Source: JAFDZV01 sp964455525 (lineage in GTDB: Bacteria > Bacteroidota > Ignavibacteria > OLB7). From it: a DNA stretch of 64,000 bases. The notes below the pieces were generated by a model. That model was not told the DNA's origin. It saw only the letters and a program-made list of their open reading frames with translations, and did no database searches. Below are positions 17,324-27,700 of the stretch, piece by piece. The translations under genes were made by a program, and so were the position numbers. The DNA lies in assembly GCA_964455525.1 (NCBI GenBank), contig CAYVWR010000006.1, positions 186,001 to 250,000 on the forward strand, written 5' to 3'. The stretch's first letter is position 1, and every line of letters starts with the position of its first letter.

Positions 17324-17880
17324 TACGTGCTCTCCTGCTGGCCGCTCTCCTTCTGCCGATGCTCGCAGGGGGCTGTGCCTATGAACGGCTTGAGATCTAC
17401 TCCAATGGCGATATCTATTCCGGCGAGATCCTCTCGCATTACGACGATGTGAAGGGGTCACAAGGGAGGATCACCCTGAAGCCGGGAGCACGGTTCGCGA
17501 TCCGGACAGGCTATGGGACCCAGTTTCTCGGCCAGTTCGACATCGCTATCATCTCAGGCGACGGGATAACAACCTACCTGCGAACGGTTGCCCACGACTT
17601 CGATTCATCGAAGGGAATCGCCTTCCGCTATGCCACCAATGGCTGCTCGATCCGCAGCGGAGACGGCCGGACAATCCCCCTGAGCTACAACGCGGAGAAC
17701 GGAACACAGACCATCTCGTTCTATAACGAGGCAAATCTTGTCTCGATATCGGTCGGGTGCCGGACGCTCCATAAAGAAGAGACCCTGCTTCCCGGCACCG
17801 AGTATGTTATCTTCGAGACGCTCCCTGGAAGCACCGTGGAAATCCGCTCGGTCACGTACTTCGATACCGATGACGAGTGA
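17320..17880 (+). CDS. Small lipoprotein of unknown function
   Basis: 186 residues. ATG overlaps the upstream stop (ATGA). Signal peptide MIRALLLAALLLPMLAGGC with lipobox Cys19. The mature part is predicted to be mostly beta strand, with a paired Cys in YATNGCSIRSGD and SISVGCRTLHKEE. No domain recognised. Coupling to the barrel-like lipoprotein suggests that they form a complex in the outer membrane. A multi-pass membrane protein follows 60 bases later on the same strand. Confidence 0.7.
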   Translation: MIRALLLAALLLPMLAGGCAYERLEIYSNGDIYSGEILSHYDDVKGSQGRITLKPGARFAIRTGYGTQFLGQFDIAIISGDGITTYLRTVAHDFDSSKGIAFRYATNGCSIRSGDGRTIPLSYNAENGTQTISFYNEANLVSISVGCRTLHKEETLLPGTEYVIFETLPGSTVEIRSVTYFDTDDE

Positions 17881-17940
17881 GACGGCCGACCCGCAACAAA
17901 ACGGCGCCTGCACCGTGTGAGCCTGCCGGAAGCGGCAACG

Positions 17941-18918
17941 ATGAATCCAGAACTCTTTACGTGGTATCACGATATGGAAGAAACCAGTACTCTACGGCCG
18001 ATGTCCTTCGGCGAACTCTATAGCAACACCTGGACACTGATGCGCCGCACGCTCCCGACAGCGGGAATTCTGGCACTGCTGATCCTGGTGGGTGTTGGGA
18101 TGGTGCAGAGCTTCGGCACCATGGGCTACCTTGAAGCAATGGCGGAAGCCGCAGCCACAGGCGGATTGAAAGAGGGGGCCGACCCGGAGCTGGCAACCGA
18201 AGCGGGCACCATCGTTGTAAAGGCGCTGCTCCCCTTCCTCCTTAGCAGCATCCTCAATATCGTCGGCATCATCTTCACCATGACCATGTTGACGGTCGCC
18301 GGATGGTACGCCATCCATAATGAGAACCTGAGCATCAAGGAATTGCTCGACGAGACCATGGGACGCCCGTTCTGGATGGCGCTTATCCAGACGATCATGC
18401 TCGCGTTTTTCATGATGGTGGTTGTTATGATAGCCCTCATCTTCGTGTTTGGTCTGGGGGGAAGCAAGGCGATGATGTACCTGCCGTATATCGCCGGGCT
18501 TCTTGCGCTCTATCCCCTCATCGCCACGTCGCTTCGCGTCCATAAGATCGTCGCCGAGGACCGAGGCCCATGGCATGGTATGATTTCGAGCATCGCGCTG
18601 GTGAATTCCAACATCGGCCGGGTCTTTGCAGCGCTGATCGTGCCGACGGTGATCTACTATGGATTTGTTACCGTTGTGGGCCTGGCGACCGGAAACGATG
18701 CGGCAGGCTTTGGCATGATGAATCAGGACGGAGCCGATCCTGAGTCGATGGCACACCTGCGTGACAACTTCACCTGGACCACGGCAACGGTCAACATCCT
18801 CCTTACATCCGTCTTTACCATCTTTATCGCCTATCTGCTTACCCCGATCTATGTGGATCTGCGGGCACGGCGGGGAGACTTCGACCCGGAGATCGAAGAG
18901 CAGTACACCGCCTATTGA
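17941..18918 (+). CDS. Multi-pass membrane protein of unknown function
   Basis: 325 residues from the ATG at 17941 (MNPELFTWYHDM); a GTG at 17917 in the same frame is an alternative. About six transmembrane helices: PTAGILALLILVGVGM, LLPFLLSSILNIVGIIFTMT, MALIQTIMLAFFMMVVVMIA, YLPYIAGLLALYPLIATS, VFAALIVPTVIYYGFVTVVG, and a final VNILLTSVFTIFIAYLLTPI leading to DLRARRGDFDPE. The start (LRPMSFGELYSNTWTLMRR) and the end (PIYVDLRARRGDFD) resemble the DUF975/YciC/GDPD-membrane-domain kind of protein. No enzyme motif. Confidence 0.72.
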   Translation: MNPELFTWYHDMEETSTLRPMSFGELYSNTWTLMRRTLPTAGILALLILVGVGMVQSFGTMGYLEAMAEAAATGGLKEGADPELATEAGTIVVKALLPFLLSSILNIVGIIFTMTMLTVAGWYAIHNENLSIKELLDETMGRPFWMALIQTIMLAFFMMVVVMIALIFVFGLGGSKAMMYLPYIAGLLALYPLIATSLRVHKIVAEDRGPWHGMISSIALVNSNIGRVFAALIVPTVIYYGFVTVVGLATGNDAAGFGMMNQDGADPESMAHLRDNFTWTTATVNILLTSVFTIFIAYLLTPIYVDLRARRGDFDPEIEEQYTAY

Positions 18919-19147
18919 GGGGTAGCGCCCCCCATGTGATACCTCCGGTGGCGATGCACGCTTCTGGCAGCAGCATGTCCGGCACATCCGGCCCCTGGCA
19001 GCCACGGTCCCCATATCCGTGCGCAACGATGTTGCAGCACAACGCCATATGCGTCGATCAGATATGGGCCGTGGCCTTCAGGGCAACGGCACAGATGAAT
19101 TCAGGATGCGACTGCCGGATACGATATACCAGGCCAAGGAGAATACA

Positions 19148-20134
19148 ATGCGATCCGCCTACCCTTTTCTGCCAGCGCAGGCGATGCTGCTAGCCATCGC
19201 TCTTGCCACATCGGCCCAGGCCCAACCAGACGCCATACTACCCCCTGCACAGCAGCCGGCAGCGGTCATTGAATTCGAGCAGAAGCTTGCCCGGATCATG
19301 CTGGATTACTGGGAGCCGAAGCTGAATGGCTACAAGGAGCGTATCGATAAGGCGCTTCTCCCGAACGATCGTGCCGAGCTGAACCGCCTCCGCGTTCGAG
19401 CGGCTCTTCTCTCGGAGAAAAACCGATCGCGAGAGATCCTGCACAACAGCGTGGAGGATGGGAATGCCGAGTTCGCCCTTGCTGGCAACGACCTGAGCGA
19501 CGCACTTGCCATGTTCTCCGATACCAAGACTCTTGCAGCACAGTACAGGCATGAGCTGGACCTGATTGGAACCGATGTGGTTCATGACCTGGTTGGCTCC
19601 ATCAAGCTGAATTCGGTTGAGATCGTGCGGTTTCAGAAAGAACATCCGGGGCTTGCAAAGCATCTCGGCTTGCTCCAGGGTGAGATGCTCGATATCTGGG
19701 GAGATGAGCACGCATCGGCCCTGGCCAGCGAGTTTATGGAAGTCTATCCTATCACCCTGGAGATCGCTGTGCTTCTGTACGACAATACAACCCTTGCCAC
19801 GCTGGTAGAGGGGATCAACCAGGTGAGCGGCATATCCACCGGCCTCACGCTGCCGGAGAACTCCGCACTGCGGCAGAACTTCCCGAACCCCGCATCCTCG
19901 ACCACGACGATCACCTATCTGCTGGCCGAGCCGAGCAGCGCAACAACGCTCAGCATCTTCGATGCGCGTGGCGATCTGAGAGGAACATATGATCGCGGCC
20001 CCCTTGCCTCCGGCGAGCACACCATCGATATTGATGTCTCCGATCTGCCAAGCGGCTCCTATCTGTATCGTCTTAGCGTCCGTACCGAGCGCGGCGAGCG
20101 AACCTATGCCAAGGCCATGCAGGTGGTGCGGTAG
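19148..20134 (+). CDS. Secreted helical protein with T9SS type-A sorting domain (paralogue A)
   Basis: 328 residues. The ATG at 19148 follows AAGGAG, and the signal peptide ends SAQAQ. The middle (residues about 40-240) is all-helical and rich in charged heptad-like patterns (MLDYWEPKLNGYKERIDKAL, then LNRLRVRAALLSEKNRSREI). The last 80 residues form a type-A T9SS C-terminal sorting domain: LPENSALRQNFPNPASSTTT, LSIFDARGDLRG, LPSGSYLYRLSV, ending YAKAMQVVR. It is therefore expected to be exported across the outer membrane by T9SS and attached to the surface or released. Paralogous to the next gene. No known domain in the helical part. Confidence 0.82.
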   Translation: MRSAYPFLPAQAMLLAIALATSAQAQPDAILPPAQQPAAVIEFEQKLARIMLDYWEPKLNGYKERIDKALLPNDRAELNRLRVRAALLSEKNRSREILHNSVEDGNAEFALAGNDLSDALAMFSDTKTLAAQYRHELDLIGTDVVHDLVGSIKLNSVEIVRFQKEHPGLAKHLGLLQGEMLDIWGDEHASALASEFMEVYPITLEIAVLLYDNTTLATLVEGINQVSGISTGLTLPENSALRQNFPNPASSTTTITYLLAEPSSATTLSIFDARGDLRGTYDRGPLASGEHTIDIDVSDLPSGSYLYRLSVRTERGERTYAKAMQVVR

Positions 20135-20165
20135 GCCACCCCCCGTAGAAGATAATGTGCTCCTG

Positions 20166-20212
20166 CGCCCCAGTCTTCACCCTGTGATACCGGGGCGTCT
20201 TTGTATCTTTTC
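20166..20212 (+). terminator. Terminator after T9SS paralogue A
   Basis: CGCCCC (20166-20171) pairs with GGGGCG (20192-20197) around a 20-base loop and is followed by TCTTTGTATCTTTT. It sits 30 bases downstream of the stop. Confidence 0.55.
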
Positions 20213-20332
20213 CGCTCCTCCCCCCGTACGGCATCCTTGCAAACCAGCCCCCCCCCAACTACACTGGCAGGCTAAACTCTCCCGGAACCGCGCCTGAAGT
20301 GCCCAAGACTCCACGAAAACGATCAAGACCAC

Positions 20333-21718
20333 ATGAACATGTTTACCGCATCCGTACGTTGCGCCACCGCTCTGGCGCTGGTGCTTGCATCCGCAACGAT
20401 CGCCAGCGCCCAGAACGAGGAGCGTATCGACCCCGAATGGGGATATAGGTATGATTCCACCGACGACACGTATACACCTCCACCGAAGTCCGCAGTGATG
20501 CAGGCGTTCGAGTCGCAATTCGCCTGGAAAGTGATCGATTACTGGAATACTCAGCTTAACGCGTACAAATCCCGTATCGACCGCACGGTTGCCCCATGCG
20601 ATCTGGCGGAACTGAACCGCCTCCGCGTCTACTGGAGCATCTTTATTGATGAAAAGAAGTGGGAAGGACTGGCCGAAGGGGTGGACGGCATCTTCGGCAC
20701 CGGGTTCGGAGGCTCCAGCAATACGTATAACTATAGGGCAACCGATACCGTCATCTATGCCTATCCCGCCGATGACCCCGACTACGTGGAATATTATGAG
20801 GAAAATGGCTATGATGGTGACGACGGCAATACTGCGCCGATGACCGTCGAAAGCCCCGCAACGGCAGAAATCGCAGCGGAGGTGGCAACGGCATATCCCG
20901 CCGATGGCCCCTGGGAGGCCCCATCCTACGCACTCGGCAGCGCCGACGCAAGCGACACCCCGGCAGCCTACTCCGACGAGTATTCGGGACTCTCTCTGGC
21001 CACCCCTTCCGACGGGGACGAGGAGGCGGAACTGAAGGAGGTGCTCGTTTTTGTCGACCGTATAAGCGAGATGGCCGAGACATTTTTCGTCGCCAAGTGG
21101 ATAGCTCGCCGTTACCGCCCGGAGTTCGATAAGATCCGCGACGATATATCGGCCGATACCAGGCGATGTATCGATACCCTGCTGCTTTTCAAGGAGAACT
21201 TCCAGCGGCAGCATGCCGCAGCAATCGCCGCCGATCCAGAGGCGACCCGTGTGATGGAGGAGTTCACCCGCGATCAGGCCGATATCATGTTTGCTGAGCT
21301 AGGCTCTGAAAAAACGTTTATGATGATCTATAATGTCGTTATCGAACCGTTCCTTCTCCTGTACAACGGTCAGGACTTTCGGAAGCTTCTCAAGGAAGTG
21401 GACGCGCTGCCACGGGAGATCTCCGGCATTGCGCTCCCGGAAATGTCGGCACTGCGGCAGAATGTGCCCAACCCGGCAGCGATCACGACAACCATTCCCT
21501 ATGTTCTTGATGAGCCAAGCAACGGGACAACGCTTCGCCTCTACAACTCCCGGGGCGATCTGATGCAACAGAAGGAGTTGGGATTCCGCTCCTCCGGCGA
21601 GCATACCGCCGATCTCGATGTCTCGAAGCTTCCCCCAGGCTCCTATCTCTATCATCTCACCGTCCAGGGAACACGTGGAGAAAGGGTGTACTCGAAGACC
21701 ATGCAGGTGGTGCGCTGA
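20333..21718 (+). CDS. Secreted helical protein with T9SS type-A sorting domain (paralogue B)
   Basis: 461 residues. Signal peptide MNMFTASVRCATALALVLAS...ASAQ. The helical module seen in the neighbour recurs at residues 55-105 (VIDYWNTQLNAYKSRIDRTV then AELNRLRVYW). It is interrupted by a roughly 110-residue acidic, Tyr/Asp/Pro-rich insert (residues about 125-230) that looks disordered, then resumes (FVDRISEMAETFFVAKWIAR). The C-terminal sorting domain is almost the same as the neighbour's (MSALRQNVPNPAAITTTIPY, LPPGSYLYHLTV, ending YSKTMQVVR). Tandem duplication followed by insert gain or loss. Function unknown; the cell surface is the expected location. Confidence 0.82.
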   Translation: MNMFTASVRCATALALVLASATIASAQNEERIDPEWGYRYDSTDDTYTPPPKSAVMQAFESQFAWKVIDYWNTQLNAYKSRIDRTVAPCDLAELNRLRVYWSIFIDEKKWEGLAEGVDGIFGTGFGGSSNTYNYRATDTVIYAYPADDPDYVEYYEENGYDGDDGNTAPMTVESPATAEIAAEVATAYPADGPWEAPSYALGSADASDTPAAYSDEYSGLSLATPSDGDEEAELKEVLVFVDRISEMAETFFVAKWIARRYRPEFDKIRDDISADTRRCIDTLLLFKENFQRQHAAAIAADPEATRVMEEFTRDQADIMFAELGSEKTFMMIYNVVIEPFLLLYNGQDFRKLLKEVDALPREISGIALPEMSALRQNVPNPAAITTTIPYVLDEPSNGTTLRLYNSRGDLMQQKELGFRSSGEHTADLDVSKLPPGSYLYHLTVQGTRGERVYSKTMQVVR

Positions 21719-21811
21719 GTTCCCGATGGACGATCTCCACCGGTATCGCTAACGCCTATGAAAAGGCATCACGGCTCGATGGAAAAACTCCATACCACGT
21801 ACACTTATTCG

Positions 21812-21850
21812 GCCCCGGCTTCGCCTATGAAGGAGATGCCGGGGCATCTT
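21812..21850 (+). terminator. Terminator-like hairpin after T9SS paralogue B
   Basis: Eight-base perfect stem GCCCCGGC (21812-21819) / GCCGGGGC (21838-21845), then ATCTTGT. About 95 bases past the stop and 150 before the S41 protease gene. Confidence 0.5.
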
Positions 21851-21994
21851 GTACCCCAGCCGTATGGCCCCGGATTTTTCGTTGTACCCTCCGGTCATCG
21901 TTGAAGCCTCCTGCGCTGGTTCGTATTTTGTAACGAGTTCTATGTATGCCGCGTTATTGATGTAGATGAATCGCTTACTCTTGCCCTGACGACT

Positions 21995-23668
21995 ATGAAA
22001 ACCCCGATACCGCTCTCACGCCGTCTCGCCCTGCTTCTGCTGCCGGCCGCCGTTGTTGCAGTTACCGCATTCACCTGGAAGGATGAGAACAACTACTACT
22101 ATAAGGTGAACAAGGGACTGGAAATCTTCGGTCAGGTCTACCGTGAAGTAGCCCAGAACTACGTCGATGAGGTGGACCCTGAGACGTTCATCAACGCTGG
22201 CATCGAGGGGATGCTCAAGACACTCGATCCCTATACGGTCTATCTCAAGAAGAAAGATGCAACCGATATCGATCTGCTGACCAATGGGGCCTATGGCGGC
22301 ATCGGCATCACGGTTGGGATGCGCGATAGCACCGTTACGGTGATAGAGGTGGTCGATGGATATTCGGCACAGCGCGAAGGCATTCGCATTGGCGATAAGA
22401 TCCTTGCGATCAATGGCACGGACGTGCTGCGTGGTCCGGTGGACGCGCTTCGCGAGTATACGCGGGGGGAACCGGGAACCACGTTTGCCATGACGGTCCT
22501 CCGCGATGGAATCGACAAGCCCATGACCTTCACCCTGACTCGCGAGACGATCAAGGTGCGCAGCGTCACCTATAGCGGCGTCATTCATGACGGTATCGGC
22601 TATATCAAACTGGAACGATTCAGCACCAATGCAGGCGAGGAACTTCGCCAGGCCATTCTTGAGTTGCAGAAGCAGGGAACCTATGGCGGCCTGGTGCTTG
22701 ATCTGCGGGATAACCCCGGCGGACTCCTCGAATCCGCCGTCGAGGTCAGCTCCAAGTTCATACCGAGCGGTAGCGTAGTGGTCACAACCAGAGGACGCGA
22801 CTCCGCCGAGGACAGGGTTTACCGCTCTACCGAGGAACCCATTGCCGGCTCGATGCCGCTGGTGGTGCTTGTCAATGCAAACTCCGCCTCGGCCTCCGAG
22901 ATCGTTGCCGGTGCAATCCAGGATCTTGATGCTGGCATCATCATGGGAGCGCAGAGCTTCGGCAAGGGGCTGGTACAGTCGGTACGCAGGCTTCCCTACG
23001 AGTCCACGCTGAAAATCACAACCGCACGGTATTATACCCCCTCCGGCCGTAGCATCCAGAAAATAGACTATGTGATGCAGCGTACCGGGCAGCCAGGCTT
23101 TAGCGTTGATAACCTGGCCCGCACCTATCGTACCCAGCATGGCCGCACCGTCATCGAACATGGAGGCATCGTCCCCGATACCCTGGTCGGCGAGGTAACA
23201 ACACCAGCGATCGTACAGCAGTTGCGCGATGCATCGATATTTTTCAAGTTTGCAACCCGATACACTGCCAACATGAATGCTCTTCCGCCGAATTTCGCCG
23301 TAGACAACAATATTCTGCGGCAGTTCGAGGCATTTGTGGCAGATGGCGATCGAAACGCAGCCCTGGCAACCTCGGCGGTGGCAAAGGCACAGGAACTTCA
23401 GCGTGCAGCACGAAACGATGGCCTCAACGCCGACCTTGTGCGCAAGATCGAGATTCTACAGGGGGAGATCCGCGATGAGCAGCAGGCATTTCTGACACGC
23501 TACCGGGATGATATCCGGCGTGAGCTGTACCGTGAGATCGCCTCGCGCTTTCAGCGGCAGCACGAACGCAATAGTATGATGCTGCCGGATGACACTCAGA
23601 TTCAGGCCGCGATCGGCCTGCTGAAGTCGGGCCGCCATGACTACAGCAGGATGCTCAGCGTTCGCTAG
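21995..23668 (+). CDS. S41 family carboxy-terminal processing protease (CtpA/Prc type)
   Basis: 557-residue periplasmic serine protease. It begins with a signal/anchor (LALLLLPAAVVAVTAFTW). The CTP N-terminal helical domain is followed by a PDZ domain near residues 100-185 (GGIGITVGMRD, REGIRIGDKILAINGTDV) and the S41 catalytic core: GYIKLERFS, LDLRDNPGGLLESAV, the nucleophile Ser in NANSASASEIVAGAIQD, and the general-base Lys in AQSFGKGLVQSVRRL. A C-terminal helical extension of about 150 residues (residues 400-557) is similar in layout to Bacteroidetes CtpA homologues. Such proteases trim or degrade periplasmic and envelope proteins. Single gene. Confidence 0.93.
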   Translation: MKTPIPLSRRLALLLLPAAVVAVTAFTWKDENNYYYKVNKGLEIFGQVYREVAQNYVDEVDPETFINAGIEGMLKTLDPYTVYLKKKDATDIDLLTNGAYGGIGITVGMRDSTVTVIEVVDGYSAQREGIRIGDKILAINGTDVLRGPVDALREYTRGEPGTTFAMTVLRDGIDKPMTFTLTRETIKVRSVTYSGVIHDGIGYIKLERFSTNAGEELRQAILELQKQGTYGGLVLDLRDNPGGLLESAVEVSSKFIPSGSVVVTTRGRDSAEDRVYRSTEEPIAGSMPLVVLVNANSASASEIVAGAIQDLDAGIIMGAQSFGKGLVQSVRRLPYESTLKITTARYYTPSGRSIQKIDYVMQRTGQPGFSVDNLARTYRTQHGRTVIEHGGIVPDTLVGEVTTPAIVQQLRDASIFFKFATRYTANMNALPPNFAVDNNILRQFEAFVADGDRNAALATSAVAKAQELQRAARNDGLNADLVRKIEILQGEIRDEQQAFLTRYRDDIRRELYREIASRFQRQHERNSMMLPDDTQIQAAIGLLKSGRHDYSRMLSVR

Positions 23669-23864
23669 AATGCATATCGGCGCCGACATCGTACCTTGAA
23701 ACGTGTGGCGGGGGGCGGCGTTCCCCCGTTGTGTATGGCTAAACTCCGGCGGCACATCCATGTCTAGCCGGTTGGCATCTGTTGCGATACTCAGCCGGGA
23801 GCCTGGCGTTCCCCCTATTCGCGGCACCGTATCCTGCATTTCATCAGTACTCTAGAACCCCTAC

Positions 23865-24398
23865 ATGAAAAACATTCGTCTGCTCCTACCCGGATTGGTC
23901 CTCCTTCTGGCGCTGTTCGCCTGGTCGCCTGCACTTCATGCGCAGATATTCGACTCGAATGTCGTCCCCCCCACCGAGGAGAAGGATACCCTTGGCACAG
24001 CCCTGTTGCAGGAATTCGATAAAGACTTCGATGATGTTTTCAAGGCCACCCGTACCGCCCTCGAAACGTTGGGATACAAGGTCACCTATGCCAGCAAAAA
24101 ACGGAAACTCGTCGAGACGGATTTCAAGCAGCTTGCCAATGAGGACAACTTTCATGATGTCATGAACACATTTGGCGATGTCCCCTATATGCGCTCGCCC
24201 GGCTGGACGATCGGGCGAACCAAGGTCACCGTAGACTTCGAGCAGATCGACAGCACCCGTACTGCCGTCAAGGTACTGGCCCAGTTGAGCGGGTATGAAG
24301 ATCGGTTCACCAACCTGTGGCATTACTGGCGCTCCAACGGCAAGATCGAGGAAGAGGCGATGAACGCGATCATCAAGGAGATCGAAAGCCCGCAATAA
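23865..24398 (+). CDS. Small periplasmic protein of unknown function
   Basis: 177 residues with a signal peptide (MKNIRLLLPGLVLLLALFAW...ALHAQ). The mature protein has one alpha/beta domain: FDDVFKATRTALETLGYKV, then KKRKLVETDFKQL, GRTKVTVDFEQIDSTRTAVKV, and a final helix. The pattern of a gene product that first forms a helix (TALETLGY) and then a three-stranded sheet recalls the BamC/DUF3568-like fold, but no signature residue proves it. Between the S41 protease and the giant ASH-repeat gene, with its own terminator-like hairpin downstream. Confidence 0.68.
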   Translation: MKNIRLLLPGLVLLLALFAWSPALHAQIFDSNVVPPTEEKDTLGTALLQEFDKDFDDVFKATRTALETLGYKVTYASKKRKLVETDFKQLANEDNFHDVMNTFGDVPYMRSPGWTIGRTKVTVDFEQIDSTRTAVKVLAQLSGYEDRFTNLWHYWRSNGKIEEEAMNAIIKEIESPQ

Positions 24399-24446
24399 TG
24401 CCCCGGCCCTGCCAGGCTGCACCAGTCAGGCCATGTTTTCAAAGGA

Positions 24447-24480
24447 GCGGCCGGGCCATACGCTCGGCCGCTTACCGTTT
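24447..24480 (+). terminator. Terminator-like hairpin after the small periplasmic protein
   Basis: Seven-base stem GCGGCCG (24447-24453) / CGGCCGC (24465-24471), then TTACCGTTT. The rest of the 349-base gap up to 24747 shows no gene. Confidence 0.5.
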
Positions 24481-24747
24481 CCCCCCTCCCGGATTCTTCC
24501 GCACATCACCGATCAGCAGCAAGCGGCAACGGCCCATTCCTTGCAGTGGATTCTGCTGGTTTGTTCATACTTCCCCCCAGTGCCAATGGAGCTGGCGTAT
24601 GGCACGCACGGCTCCTATCATTGCATGGCTTCTAGCACGTGCCGCCGTTCTCTACGTGTTTTCGATCCCCGGATAGTGTAAATTCCCCTCAATCTCCTTA
24701 CCGGCTTCTGATCCGGCGGCAGCCGCCAACTTGACAACGCAGCAGAT

Positions 24748-27700
24748 ATGAAAGCAGCATCTACCTCTGTTCTGATGTTTTTTCTCCTGGCCTTCACTGC
24801 GATGGCACAGCCGAGGGTATCGTATATGATACCCGATATCGGTGCCCCCGGCATGAATACCTATGTGGAGATCATTGCACCGTTTGATGCCATCAACACG
24901 TTCGGAAGCAATGGGCCATCGCTCAACAAAGGGGATGGCACCGATAACGTGAGCGTCACCCCGGCGAACCTTTCCGATACCAACAGGATTGTGGTAGGCC
25001 CGCTTGTGGTAAGCTGGGACGCACGGCTTATCGCCACCCAGATATTCGTAAAGCCTGGCGCTACGGTAGGCATAGTCCCCCTGCGTATCACGGTTGGCGG
25101 CCTGAGCACCGTTATCAACGAATTCGAGATCGTAACCCCGCAGATCCTTGGCACAGGAGGCACGGTCACCGGCGGTGGCATTATCGGCCAGGGAGGCTTC
25201 GGGGTCCGCTCCAAGCGTGGCGCCATGATCGTGGACAGGCTGGTGCTGGATGGGGGAGAATATCGGATCAGCACCCAGGACCCTGATCTCAGCACCCCCG
25301 GCAACCAGGGCTATCTTCCCTTTATCCTGATCTCCAAAGGGCTTCTCGCCATTACCCCGGGAACCACGCTTCGCGCCGATGGATCAACGCTTGATGCAGG
25401 CCCTGGCGGCGGCGGCGGCGGCGGTTTCTTCTGCGATAAACCGTTTGTTGGCACCGGCAATCCCGGGAGCAATGGCGGTGCCGGCTACACAGGCGGAGGG
25501 TCCGGCGGCAGAAACAACAACAATGGCACCGGCAGCTACAACGCGGTTGGAAACGGCAGCGGACAGGATGGGAAAAGCCTGAATGGAATCGATCCAGGCG
25601 GATATAATGCATGCAGTTCCTGGGAAGGAGCCGGCGGAGGAACCGGACACCCGTTTGGTTCCAGTGCCCCGGCAGCGTGCCTCCCCGCATCCGGCACCTT
25701 TGGTGGAGGAACTACCGCCGGCAATACAGGAGGAGGAGGGGGAGCAGGATATGGGTCGAACGGACAACCCGGATCGGGTCTGAATGCGTCCAACAACTAT
25801 GGCCGCCAGCATGGCAACCGGCAGGGAGTTCCTGTTGCCGGAGGTTCCGGGGGGGGCAGCGGCAATCCACAGTCGGCTGGCATCCTCGAAGCCTGTGCAG
25901 GTGCAGGTGGCGGCGGCGGCGGCGCAATCGCCCTGTTCTCGATGGAGACCCTGAACAATAACCTTGTCAGCGCCAAAGGAGGCGATGGCGGCAGCCGCTC
26001 CGGCGCAACCAGTGGCGCAGGAGGCGGAGCCGGATCGGGTGGCTATATCACGCTTGGCGCAAAGGTGGGATTTTCCGGCGGAGGCTCCGGCGACGTTACC
26101 GGCGGCGCAGGGGGCAATTCCAACGGCGGCAACGGTGCACCGGGCCGGGCACGCTTCGATGGCTTTACCCTAGGCGTACAGCCGACGTTCGATGGGCAGA
26201 GCGATCCCTATATCGGCCCCACGATCGATACCCTTACCTACTGGCAGTCCCCCACCATTCCTCTGCACGGCACATTCAATGGCAACGATGCCATCCGGGT
26301 GTATATGAAGAAGGATGGGGGCGGCTCCTGGCGCCAGGTGGTTCCCGATCCCACGTACGTTGGCCGCGAGTGGAACCAGCCGGTAACCGTTACCGAAGGG
26401 GAGGGACTCTACTATTTTGTGGCAGTCCAGGTTGTGCCAACCCCTTCCACCGATCCCAACCAGAGCGAGCCGAGCTGGGTCTTCTCCCAGGCAGCAGCCA
26501 ATATGATCTATGTGGACCTGATCCCGAAGATCGAGGTGGATCGCACATCGCTCAGTTTTCCTGATGTTGCCTGCGAACACGAGATGTTTGACACCGTCAA
26601 GATCTGGAACAGCGGCGATGATACGCTGATCGTCACCAACCCGACGGTGACGGGCGATTTCTCTATCCTTCCGCCGTATGGCACAACCTTCAGGATCGCC
26701 CCGACGCTGGCACCACCATACGACACAGTTCGTATGGTAATCCGCTTTGCGCCAACAACGCCGGGAGCCAAGACAGGAACCCTGACCCTGCCAAATAACG
26801 ATCCCCGGACAGGAAAAAATCCGGTCCTGGTCCAGCTCACCGGCACCAAGCTGAATATTCAGTCCGATCTGTCGCCACGGATCATCGACTTCGGCGAGAT
26901 CTGCCAGGATGCGATAACAACGGCATCCGCCCGGTTCAGCGTTACCGGCGACCTGAACGGGGCCATCAAATCTATCACACGTCTTGGCAGCGGCCCCACA
27001 CCTTTTGCACTGATCGCCCCATTGCCGGCAAGCCTGCCGCTTGCGGTTGCCAGCGGTTCAACAAGCGACATCACCGTGGAGTTCAGACCAACGGCGACCG
27101 GAACGTTTATCGACTCCTTCCAGGTTGTGGTTGATCCGTGCGATAGCTCCTACGTGGTTGTGGTAACAGGCCGGGCGATCGAGACCGCCGTGCGCGTAAT
27201 GCCCAACCCGCTTCCGTTCGGCAGTGTCCTTATCGGTGATCCAAGCCCCTCGATCGCCGTTACTATAGAGAATACAGGGAGCGATCCTGCGGTCATCACC
27301 GATATGTTCATCCGTCCAGCAGGGGCGCCGTACACCGCCCCGACAGGGCTGATCGGCACATCGGTGGCACCGGGAGCTACAAATGCCGTCAGCGGCGCCG
27401 TGACCTTTACGCCAACAACGCCCGGCCTGGCAAACGCCGAACTGGTCGTCATCCTTGGAACGCTCTGTCCCGATACGGCTATCGTCACGATCGTGGGCAA
27501 CGGGATACGTTGCGCCCAGCCGATCCCGGCACCGCTGAGCCTTGATTTCGAGCAGGTGCTGCTCGGCACTTCCAGGCTCGATACGGTGACGCTGACAAAC
27601 AACTCTGCCGATCCCATGGAGATCACCGAGATATCGGTCCCAGCGCCGTGGTCGATCGTTGAGCCGACTCCGCCGCTTACGCTTCTGCCCTCGGGATCGG

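Noticed and set aside
25384..25812. Minus-strand Cys/Ser/Pro-rich open frames inside the Gly-rich gene
   Set aside because: Shadows of the Gly-codon-rich coding strand.
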